From Telopea speciosissima (Eukaryota; Streptophyta; Magnoliopsida; Proteales; Proteaceae): 64,000 nucleotides of DNA. The translations under genes were made by a program, and so were the position numbers. The stretch covers positions 1,240,001 to 1,304,000 of the forward strand of contig NC_057923.1 in NCBI RefSeq assembly GCF_018873765.1, in the 5' to 3' direction. The notes under the pieces are model-generated. The model was not told the origin of the DNA, made no database searches, and saw only the letters and a list, made by a program, of their open reading frames with translations. Positions within the stretch are counted from its first letter, which is position 1. Each line of letters begins with the position of its first letter. This document shows, in pieces, positions 24,626 to 36,600 of this stretch.

Positions 24626-27600
24626 TTACGCCTCAGCAGCAGTGATTGCTTCCTCATCAGTTGTATCAGATGAGATGATCTCTTCCATCACATCTCCATC
24701 CCGGTCATCAACTTCTGGGTCTTTCTCTGTCTCGAAGTGCATTATCTTATCCCGGAGCTTGATTATTAATCCCTCTCGAATATCCTCATTCTCAGCCAAG
24801 TATCGTTTAATAGCATCCCTGCCATTGAAGCTTCGATTATTAAAGCTGTAGAATGCCCCTCCCTTCTTTGTGATGAACTTGTGCTTGCAACCCAACTCTA
24901 CAATCTCTACATCACGGCATATTCCCTTGCCAAACTCAAGCTCAAACTGAACAGTTTTAAATGGCGGAGCATGTTTGTTCTTTACTATCTTCACAAGAAC
25001 TTGACTTCCAATGACCTTAAAAAAAATCATCTATCAACAATAAATATATTCCTATTTTAAGGAAAACATGAAATTAGTCTACTAGTCAAGAATAGCATTA
25101 TGAAGCGATGGAATGAGTATTTCTGTAGCCTCCTACATGGGACGTGTCGAGTAATATTGCATTACTGCCCTTACGAATTATAGTACTACACATCGGGACA
25201 CCACTTGTCATAGATATATACGCAAAATTAGGGTGTCTGAAGTTAAAGAGGCCTTAAGAAGGACGAAAGTAGGCAACACTCCAGGCCCAGACGGAGTCCC
25301 TATCGAAGTGTGGAAGAGCATAGGGTTATGTGTTCTAGCATGGCTAACCAAGCTGTTTAACAAGATTTTGAGTACAAAGAAAATGCCACATGATTGGAGA
25401 AGCATAGTGGTCCCGATTTATAAAAATAAAGGTAAAATTCAGAGCTGCAATAACTATAGAGGCATAAAGCTAATGAGCCACACGATGGAGTTATCTGAAA
25501 GGGTAATTGAGACCCACCTGAGGAAGAAAACGACTATTTCGGAGAACCAATTTCGCTTTATGCCTAGTAGATCCACGATGGAAACTATTTTCTTACTTAG
25601 GAGACTCATGGAGAGGTATAGAGAGGGTAAGAAGGATCTTCATATGGTCTTTATTGACCTAGAAAAAACCTATGATAGAATCCCTAGAGAGCCAATCTAG
25701 CACATTTTAGAGAAGAGAAGGGTGCCATGTAAATACATGGATATAATTAAAGATATGTATGACGACGTGGTGACTAGTGTAAGATCTGTAGGGGATCATA
25801 ATGGTGAGTTCCCAATTACACTTGGGCTACATACATCATCAAACATCTTCTTAAGCCTCTCCACAAGAGCAATAAGTTCAGGGTCGAACATCATTCAGAT
25901 TTAAGTACTTCAGCTTTGATACCACATATTTGAAGTGTTATAAGAGCAATGGCAGACTGATAAATAACTGAAAGTTGTAACTGGGATGGCAGTATTGTAA
26001 ATAATGGAAGTCGATTTAATATAGAAAATAAACCAGCAAGTGGGATCGCACATTTGATGAGGAAAGGGTAATTTTGGAAGAAAAAAATAAAAATTAAAGG
26101 GGAATACAATGCAAAGGTGGGGGTATTAATGGAAGCAGGGATTAAAAAGGGTAATAAATTGTGGGAGGAGAATAACGAGGTTGTCTTCAACCTCAGGAAA
26201 ACAGGACAGCGGCAAAGAGAAACAATTCTGCAGTGAAGCTCCCTCATGAGCAACCCATTAGCAGAGGGATTTTGAGTTCGACTCACCACAGTAGATCTAT
26301 AGATTCAGCGCCAACAAACACTAACAATCATGAAAGGAGTCGTCTCAAGCCCTGCAACTACACTAGGTGATAAGCATAGGTCCAGGTATGAAGATAAGCT
26401 TGATTCTCACCACAGGAATATGTGCAGAGCTCCAACTCACAGCCGTGGTATTATTAAGATCAAGTTTTAGGGTTCAGGTTGCCTTTGAGAGGGGTTCCTT
26501 CGCCCTAAATCTCAGGCTAAAATGGCTAGGGAGGAGAGAGATCAGAAGCTAATATGGAGGAACTATGGTACTGCTGAACAGAATACCCATAGCTATGGGA
26601 AAAAGGGATCAGCAAGAAATAAGGGGAAAAGGGAGAGAGGGCTCACACGAGCAATCAACCACACGGAGGTTTCAACCAAACAAATTAATTCATTCCAATC
26701 TGATTATTGATTGATTACACTGGTATTTAAAGAAAGTAATTAAAGATTCCTAATCAAACTTTAAAACTGGGACTCATAACTAAAATTAAATCCTAAATAG
26801 AATCTACCACTAAATAGCCAATTAAAACTGAAACAGAAAATTACATGAGAAAACTCAACTAATAAAACCCTACAAAATAAATAAATTAAATATCCTACTT
26901 TGACCCAAAGATCCAATTGAACCCAGTTCATCTTGGTTTGGATTCTCAAACGGGTTTGACCCGGCCCATAGAACAGCTCCTGCATCACGTCGCCCTTGAC
27001 AACTACGATTCTTAGTACACTGTGCATACACTAGTAAACTTGGGTCAATAACCACAAGTACCATTTTGAGTTTTTGTTTTTTTGTTTTGTGAAAATAGTT
27101 CATGCATTGTGTTTAGGAAGTAAAAAATAGGCTGTATACAAAAAACAAGAGCAAAAAAAGCATTTCTGGGCCTCGAAACCACCAACTCGAGTTGGCTGGG
27201 AAAAAATCCCTGGTTTCAACCATATCTCAGTTTCTGGCTGGTCGAAACCGAATTTTAGAACCCTGGCTACATCAAGGATCATCCTTAAGCCCATACTTAT
27301 TTGTGCTTATCATGGATGATTTAACTCGAGACATACAAGATGAGATCCCTTGGTGTATGCTTTTCATTGATTTTGTTGAACGAGACAAAAACATGGATTA
27401 ACGCCAAACTGGAGTTGTGGAGACTGGAGACCTACCTTGGAATCAAAAGGTCTTAAGTAGATCAAAGACAGAGGACATGGTAACGGTGAATGAGGTGGTC
27501 AATATCAAAGATAAAGAGATACCTCAAAGTGAATTTTTAAAATACCCGGACACCATCGTAAATAAAGAAGGCAATATAAAGGATATGTTTCCCAGATAAT

Positions 27601-30600
27601 TAAAATAGGATGGTTGAAGTGGAGAGGTGCAAGCGGCGTTCTGTGTGATCGGCGTATTCCTTTAAAACTGAAGGAAAATTTTTATAGGACTGCCATTCAA
27701 CCTGCCATGATGTATGGTGCGGAATGTTGGGCAGCAAAGAAGCGGCACGTTGATAAAATCAGTGTGGCGGAAATGAGGATGTTGAGATGGATATGTGGCA
27801 AGACTAGGAAAGATAAAGTTAGGAACAACCATATTAGAGCGTAGCAGGGAGTAGCCAAGGTTTAAAGTATCGGTATCGGGTATCATATCGGTCGGGCCAT
27901 TTTAAGAGACGTACCGTATCATATTGGATCGTATCGCAGATATGTATTGATCGGTGCAGATACACATGAAAATGATTAAAATACACATGGAAATATACTT
28001 TTGGACACAAAAAATTAATATAAACAAGCAATATATGTCATATATCATGCATATACACTAAGAATTGTAAATAATGTATAACCAGACAAGTGCGGCACTT
28101 TGTAATTGTTATAGGAGATGAGATTTCTTACATGTAGGTGATAGATCTGTACATAATGTATTACATATATTATACACATAAACATAGGTTCTTTTATGGA
28201 ATCCATTTTCGTTTTTGGGTGAAAAATGGTAGATTTGAGTTCAAATCTTTGCAAATGTATACAATGCATACATCTAATAGTTAGTTGAACCTATTCTCCT
28301 TGAATCATAGCAATTAAAAGAACTAAAATGCAAGATTTGAAGTAAAAGACAGTTTTTTGAAAAAAAATCTACCTTTCCCTTCAAAAACTCCTTCAATCTT
28401 CAATTTTTGGATGTTAGATGCTCCAAATGATGTAGTTCCACAACTATTTGAATCATTTTTCATTATGGAATGGAATCCCTAACAAGATTTGGGTGAAAAA
28501 AGGGCTTATAATCCAATTATTCTTGGTTTTCACCTTGGCTAGAACCTAGTTTTTCCACTGTAGGTACACTTTGGTTCGTGTTTTGTGTAAAATGTGATTT
28601 AAGTCAAGTGTATCAATATGTATCAGTACATATCGATACGTATCGAGACACTTAAAAACCAAAAAAAAGGGTAACTTTTAGTACGTATCGAGTCTATAGA
28701 TACGTATCGGTCGATACATATCGATACACCCGATATAATACATTTTTTGTAAAAAAAAAGAAAAAGAGACGTATCGGTATCGGTGGTATCGATACCGACC
28801 GATACCGATACGTATCGGCCAATACAATACTGACCGATACTTTAATCCATGGGAGTAGACCCTATTCATTGGGGACAGGTGCATGAACGACAACTCCAAT
28901 ATATTGAGCAATTACATTTGAAGATCATCGTATAATTTTGACCAACCCAAAAAGGCAAAAAGAAAATGGCTCAAATTTATCCTACAGATCTACATAGGTG
29001 GGACTATAGTTAATCCAAGGAAAAATATGGTGCAAGATGTGCTTGGGTATGATACACTAATTTTCTCAATTTACGTATATTATGACTTTTTAAGAAATAT
29101 ACTCCATCCGAAATTTGACTGCTTCATTTGGAGAAGAGAAAAAGAAACACACATTTTAAGGAGGCTTTTCCAAAAGCATTAAAGGCCACTATTGAAGGCT
29201 ACTACGACAACATTTTTTCCCAAATAATAGCCCCAATGCCTAGATCACCAAATGGTCAAACAGAAATACTGTTAGAGAAAGTGAACAGTTTCCATGCCAA
29301 GACGACCATAATGGACAAACATTTTGGGACAGTATAAATACATCAAGTAAGACAGCCATTTTTAGGACTGAGGGAGCATAAGATACGCATATAATTTTAT
29401 TTTTTTTTAAATCCATGTTTTAAATATTGAAATACATAATCAGGTATGTTTCGACATACTTAGGATTGAAGAAGGAAGAAAATTTTTCTTTCAAAAATAC
29501 GTGCATTTGGGTATCAAACTAAATATGTGTAAGACCCACTGAAAAGCAATGTTTTGCACACCCCCTTGGTGGTTAAATGTAAATGGGTATTATTTCAGTC
29601 TAACAGACAACCCTGATACCATGTTTCTATGCAATAAGTCTAAGCATTAACTTTTTTTTAATAGATAAATGGTTGAAACTTGAAAGTAATTACCTCTTCT
29701 CCCTTCTTGACAAGCCCGGTTCTTTTAATATTTAGGCGGACTGATGCATAAAACTTCAAAGCATTACCTCCTGAAGTAACTTCAGTTGGAACTCCAAATC
29801 CTCCAAAAGTGGCCAGCTTTGATCTCACCTGAAAACATGTGAGAAAAATTTTTGAATCATGAAATAGATCAATATTCAAAGCAGAGTTCCTCCAAGCTGG
29901 CTCCCCAGCTCTTGGAGGAACCTGCTCCCCTTAGTAACCAGCTAAGATGAATTGACCTCCCTAGAATTCAGATTCCTCGCACTGGCTTACTCAATCATTA
30001 TATTGCTGAATTGTTGGGACCCATCACAACATGTATTATATGAATATTTTGGATCAAACTATGAGAATTCCTTAGATCGGTACAAAGAATTTCTCTATGA
30101 AAGGTTAACCCAAAATTTTCAATTCAACTCTTCCGACGCTACAATAACCAGGCTTGTATGAGGTCAATTAGTAAATTCAAAAGCCATAATTTTCATATAA
30201 TTTTGCTGCCTTCTAACAAGTAACAATGATAAAAGGTTATGGACTGATGGTCATGCCAGATATGGTATTTCAGGAGATATATTATACAGCAGTTCAGTCT
30301 ATTCCAAAATCGAAGGTTATTAAGTTGTATAGTGTCTGGTTTTTTGTCATAATCCCTTTGCAATTCTTTCTTGGGGTTCTTTGATTCACCATTATCCACC
30401 AAAAGGGGAAGAGGATAAAAAGACTTTTTTATTGGGGGGGTGGTGTGTGTGTGTGCGTGTGTGTGTGTGTGTGTGTGTGGGGGGGGGGGAGGGGTCAGAC
30501 TTACTTGATTTATGAAGATCAAAATAGTCTGAGAGAGGGATAAAGAATGGCTCAATTTGCGAAGTGCCTGGCTCATCAGTCTTGCTTGCATTGCCATGTG

Positions 30601-33600
30601 AGCATCCCCCATTTCACCATCAAGCTCACCTTTAGGCACAAGAGCAGCTACCTGTAAGTAAAAACAGATCAAAAATTCAACATTGACAAAGGAGATCATC
30701 AACAACAACAACAACTAAGCCTTATCCCAACTAAATGGGGTCGACTACATGGATCCATGCAAAGCCAAAGAAAAAAATAATATATAGATATGTGTGTGTG
30801 TGGGTCGATGTTCTCTGTGCCGCAGCGCAGGCTGCGCCCAGACACATGGGATGGCATTTCCACCATTTAGGGGGGCGGGGCGGTCATTGCGCCCACTTCC
30901 CATGTGTCTGGGCACAGCCTGCGCCCCTGGCATAGAGAACATTTTCCATATATATATATAAGGAACACAACAACATCAACAGCAACTCAGCAAAATCTCA
31001 CCTAAATGGGGTCGGCTACATGAATCCTTGCCCTGCACTAAGCTCTATTCAAGGCTATACTTGACATAAGACCTAAGCTATGCATGTCTATCCTCATTAG
31101 TCATTACTTCTCCTAGGGTAATTTTTGGCCTGCCCCTACTTTTGGTTCCTTTGATCTAGATCAGATCACTCCTCTGTACTGTGGGGCATCCCAAGGCCTC
31201 CTTTGCACATGATCATGCCACCTCAAACGACTTTCACACAGCTTATCATGTATCAGGGTAACTCCCAACTCGATTCTAATATGGTCATTCTTTACTTTAT
31301 CTTTCCTAGTTTTACCAAACATCCATCTCAACATTCGCATCTTTGCTACGCTTAGTTCAACTATATCATGTTTCTTAACTACCAACATTCCGCCCGTACA
31401 TCATAGCCAGTCGTACGACTATCCTATAGAATTTTCCTTTCAAGTTTTAAAGGAATATGACGGTCACACAATACTTCGAACATACCTCTCCACTTCAACC
31501 ATCCCACTTTAATTATGTATGAAACATCATCCTCTATACCACTTTCTTTATTTATAATTGACCCAAATTTCTAAAATAATCACTTAATGGTATCTCTCTC
31601 TCCTCAATATTCACCATTTCATTATCCGTCTTACTGGAGCTATAGTTACACACCATATATTCCGTCTTTGATATACTTATCTTAAAACCTCTTGATTCCA
31701 AGGACGATCTCCATAACTCCAACTTAGCGTTAATCCATGCTTTTGTCTCATCCAACAAAACACTATCATCCGCAAAAAACATACACCACGGAACCTCCTC
31801 TTGAATGTTCTTGATTAAATCGTTCATGATGAGCACAAACAAATAAGGGCTTAGGGCTGATCCTTGATGTAACCTAATTGTGATTGGGAAATCACTACCT
31901 TGACCTCCCACTGTCCTCACAGTAGTAACCACGCGCTCGTACATCTCTTTAATTATATCTGCTTACTTTCTCAACACCCTTCTCTTCTCTAGTACATGTC
32001 ATATTAACCCTCTAGGGACTCTGCCATATGCTTTTCCTAGGTCAATAAAGACCATATAAAGATCCTTCTTGCAAAGTCTAAATCTTTCCATTAACCTCCT
32101 AAATAACTAAATAGTTTCCGTCGTGGATCTACCTGGCATAAATCCAAATTGGTTCTCCGAGATAATAGTTTCTCTTCTCAAGTAGGCTTCAATAGCACTC
32201 TCTCATAATTTCATTGTACGACTCATTAGTTTTATGCCTCTATAAAGGAGATAATCCAAACCATCTAATTACTCTGTCTAGGGAAATTGTTGGACCCGAT
32301 ATGTCTGGCCCCAAATTCTGCATAATTAAAACACGTGGCACAAGCAGGATATGCATTCCACAAAAACCATCAATCTCCTCTCATGATGTTAGGGGCCTAA
32401 TTTGAAAATAGTTTCATTATTTTTCTTATTATCATTATTTTTTTTAACCCGAACTTACCTGGGACCCGGGCCAGCCCCAAAATTTTATTAAAACATCAAA
32501 GAATAAAGAATACGGGGGGGACATTCCACCTTACCCCAAACCCAAGAGAACCTCTTTCACCCTTACCAACACCAACTTTTATACTCTAAGGATCGGCAGA
32601 CCCTCCCTATCCTCCCTAATGATCCCTTGAAAAGCCCCCAAGGGTAAATCATCCTGCTGGAAAGTGACAGAAGACCCAGTCTCCCAAGCCCGCTTGGCCA
32701 ACCAATCAGCAGCCCTGTTGCTCTCTCTGTAAGCAAAAACAACCGTGGCCCGAATCGCAGCAATCAGCACCAGAATCTCATTAAACCAATACCACCCTTT
32801 CCATAGACTACACCTCTTCTGGTTCACCAATCTAACCGTGTAGGCCGAGTCTGAATTCACCACTACATCTTTGAACCCCAGCTCCTGGCACAAGCTAAAA
32901 CCGTCTCTCAAGGCCCTCAGCTCAGCTAATGAGTTCGTGCACAACCCGTAGTGGTTAGAGAAAATAGTTTCATTAAAACCACAATTGCAGGAAAATAAGC
33001 AAAAGCTTGGGAAGAAAATAAGAACCAAGCCTTCTGCAATACATGCACAGTACATATACGCACACAACAGTGGAAACCTTCTACTTGAACTACTTACACT
33101 GTCCACAACAACAACATCAACAGAACCACTGCGGATTAGGGTATCCACAAGGCTTAGTGCTTGTTCACCGCAATCCGGTTGTGACAGAAGCAAATTTTCA
33201 GTCTTTACGCCAATAGCCTCGGCCAGTTTTGGATCAAGAGCATGCTCAGCATCAACAAATACACAGTAGCCTACAAGAAGGGGATTCATAGAACATGTTA
33301 ATAAATTGGAGCATCAGATACTGGAAAAACCTGAATGCATGCAAATAAAAACTATAATTGGTAATCCCCTCCTTGAAGTCATTGGAGAAAAGAGAAGAAA
33401 TTCCATTCAATTAGGGAAAAAAAAACAAATGCATGAGCTTGTCTCAATACAAACTTATTTAATAAATATTTTTAAAATAAATTGAGAACACCTCTATGTG
33501 AAGATGTTTCATGTTTGGGACTGCTATAGACATATATTTCTTTGTTTTTTGGGTCCTATGATCAACATGTAAGACTAGTATTTAATTGATGGGACCATAC

Positions 33601-36600
33601 ACTTAAGGGATTTTAAAAATCAATTAATCAGTCAGGGAGAAAAGATGCAACAGATTGGGCAAGCTATAAATCTTAGGATGGTAGTATTTGTATGACTTTA
33701 CACTCCCTCCAATAGATGGCAGGCAAATCAAATTGTCCAGATCAATTTGTAGGTACTGTGTACATGGAACAGATGCTAGACTTCTGCAATTTGCATCCTT
33801 ACTTACAATACCTATACCAACTTTTACGAGAATGCATTATTAAGCAACCTCAAAGATACTGATAAGAGATCCAGCACAAATAAATGAAGTACTTTGTCCT
33901 AGGTTGTATCATTAATCAGCTTAGAGCAGAAATTGTAACACTTTCTTTAAGCTATTTGCGCACCCAAAGAATCAACTTCTTTACAATCACTTTAAACCAG
34001 AAAAATCAGGCAGAATACTTGTTAACAGCCTAACAGTCACCTCCATGTTTCTGTGCTTCAGCAATTGCATGAAGAGCGAGAGTTGTTTTCCCAGAAGCCT
34101 CTGGGCCATATATCTCCACAACACGTCCCTGCAAAATGACAAAACTAACATGTAACTAGCAAACCAATACAGTAATAAACGCTGAAATGGTAAGAGGTAA
34201 AGATTATCCCATTAATTATTCTAACCCTACGTATTCAATATAAGATAGAAACAACTGCAGGTTTCAGGTTTGCTACTAGCCAGAGAAAATGATAAGTGTA
34301 AACATGGGAGGCAAAACTAGGAAATAGTACTTGCTTATGATCAACAACAAATGCTTGGTCATTTTATAACTACAAAATGTGAGAAAGGTTCTCTTTAAAA
34401 ATACTTAAAGATACGTTCATTCAAAATGGAGAGCATCCAACCTGATGACGAATGGAGATAATGAAAAATGTTATGATCGCTGAAAAAACTCACCACTGGG
34501 TAGCAACAGAACGCAATCCAGGTGACACAGACAGATTTACCTTTGGGAGTCCACCAATCCCCAATGCCATATCCAAAGCAAAAGATCCTGTAGAAACCAC
34601 GGGAACATGTCTAGGAGAAACAGAACGACCAAGCCACATGATAGCACCCTTTCCAAAGGCATTTGTTATCTGATCCAGAGCTTGACGTAGGGCCAGATCT
34701 TTCTTAGACATGTTCTCTTCACCTGAGTCACTTCCATCAGACTTAGACTTCCTTCCAACTGCAAATGGAGAAAAGATGCCACCTGCAATCAGCTCATAAC
34801 CCACAAGAAATTGTATTTCAGAAGTCAACCAGTCATACCGACCTGCAATCCTACAGTTTAGGAAGATGTTTATATCTTGCGTGGAGGTTTATTAGCTATA
34901 GATTAGTTTCTTATATAGGTTATTAGTAATTTAATTTTTTCTAGGATTCTTTGTTAACTAATTAGATTTAGATTGGGTTGCTTTGTAGTTGATTTTAATT
35001 AGGAAAAGTCTATAATGCTGTAATTGACTTTCAAACTTATAAATACAAGGATGTGGCTGGATTCTATAGCCAACAAATTAAAAAGAGAAAGAGAGAGAGA
35101 TAATTGGTTTTGAAACCATGTTATGCTGTGAGATGCAGTGGGAAGGGTGAGATACCTATACCTGTGAGGGGTGAGAGGCCCATGGGAGAGAGTGAGAGAC
35201 TCAATCCTATTTATCCATCTTCCTCTACCCTCTATATTCAATTTTTTTTTTTCCTATTGAATCCTGTAATGGCATTCTATTATGGAAACTACTGATCTAT
35301 ACCAATCAAAGGGAACCATCCTGCCAGAATTTCATCAGATTAGTGAAGGAATATTCTGCTGGAACTGCTGATCGATAGAATACTCAAAACAGAGTTTGCA
35401 ATTTGTTTCCTCAAGTTTTCTTGCTGAGATCCTGCCTGGGGTTAGGTCTTGTGACTTAGCCTTACATTAAAAACCTTTGATACTTTTGTGGATAATCTGA
35501 AGTCGAGATATGACATCTTAATCTTGCTTGCCTTCAGTACCCAAAAAAAAAAAAGATCTTGCGTGCCTTACAATGCAACGTACTTTAGCATGCTATATAT
35601 TTTACTATTTCTACCAATCAATATTATACAAATTGAAGTATGAGCAGTGATCCATAACCTAGTCTATATAATTAATTTTTCGAACAAGAATGGGAAACTT
35701 GTAGGATTTATTCCAACATTATTTTCTAGGTAACTATCTTAGTTGACCAATATCTAAAACTCAACAACTAAACTCAATAAATCAAGAACATCTACTATGG
35801 TACATGGATGGATTCCTTCAAAACAAAGTTATCAAACTAATAGGGCGTACCCAATGCACAAGGCTCCCGCCACTGCAGGGTCTGGGGAGGGTCATAATGT
35901 ACGCAACCTTTATTGAGTTTAGTTATCAAATTAATGTTTCGATCAATTATCCTTCCCAAAATGAATACCAAGAAATTATAGAAATCCAATAATATATGAG
36001 TTTTCTTCTTTTGCGCAATGAAAATAAGAAGACAAGTGAAAAGTCCCAGTCGTTGGGGAGGAGGATCCGGGATAGAACCTTCAAACCTTTAGAAGAAAAG
36101 TTGCAAATTTGGAAAGAGAGCCCCCAAATCCCTTGTCTGTTACCCTGCAAAGAAATTAAAGGTTAGGGGGGGAAAAGGAAGGCCATCTGTCATGAATGAT
36201 ATTCTTCACAAGCTACCAAATTGTAAGATTTCAACAATAACCCACCGTAATTAATAACCCTCGTCAACAAAATATGTGATAAAATGTAGTATTGACCAAG
36301 ATAAAATATACAATTCAGAAATTAAGCAGAAAAAACCAAGGGCGCATACTCTCATCCTGGGCTAAAGGGGCATTCGATGGTCTTCGAGATGGTATAGTTC
36401 CATTCCAGATTTGATTGTAGGGATCAATTGTATTGTCTTAGGAATTACAAGTGGACGGACCACGCCAGTCGTCTTAGTGTATGGTGTATAGCGGGTGCGT
36501 CCTAGTGTCTTCTTACTACGAGAAAGAAAGACGAAAATAGATGATTCTCGTTCTCAAAACTCAACTCTTTTTCTCTTTCAAACTAGGAGGATTGGCATTT

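Larger units (their letters stand above)
25095..28930 (+). pseudogene. RTE-like LINE in RecA intron 7, split twice
   Basis: A non-LTR reverse transcriptase remnant on the plus strand. Visible parts are [10 protein letters not shown] near 25103, [16 protein letters not shown] (25233 on), [27 protein letters not shown] and [11 protein letters not shown] (to 25697). After an insertion (25833-27264) it resumes with [14 protein letters not shown] (27285 on), [13 protein letters not shown] and [20 protein letters not shown] (to about 27840). It is then cut by a hAT-like element (27856-28851). The motif style matches plant RTE-type LINEs. Multiple stops and a degenerate FADD box make it dead. Confidence 0.85.

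Noticed and set aside
24618-24851. Plus-strand ORF rich in Ser/Ile opposite the RecA last exon
   Set aside because: It is the complement of a clearly coding RecA exon and shows no motif of its own.
32579-33289. A continuous 236-codon minus ORF suggesting a RecA-RNase H fusion
   Set aside because: It joins RecA exon 5 read-through to a LINE RNase H fragment. The exon has a clean donor at 33097, and the LINE has its own 16-bp duplication.
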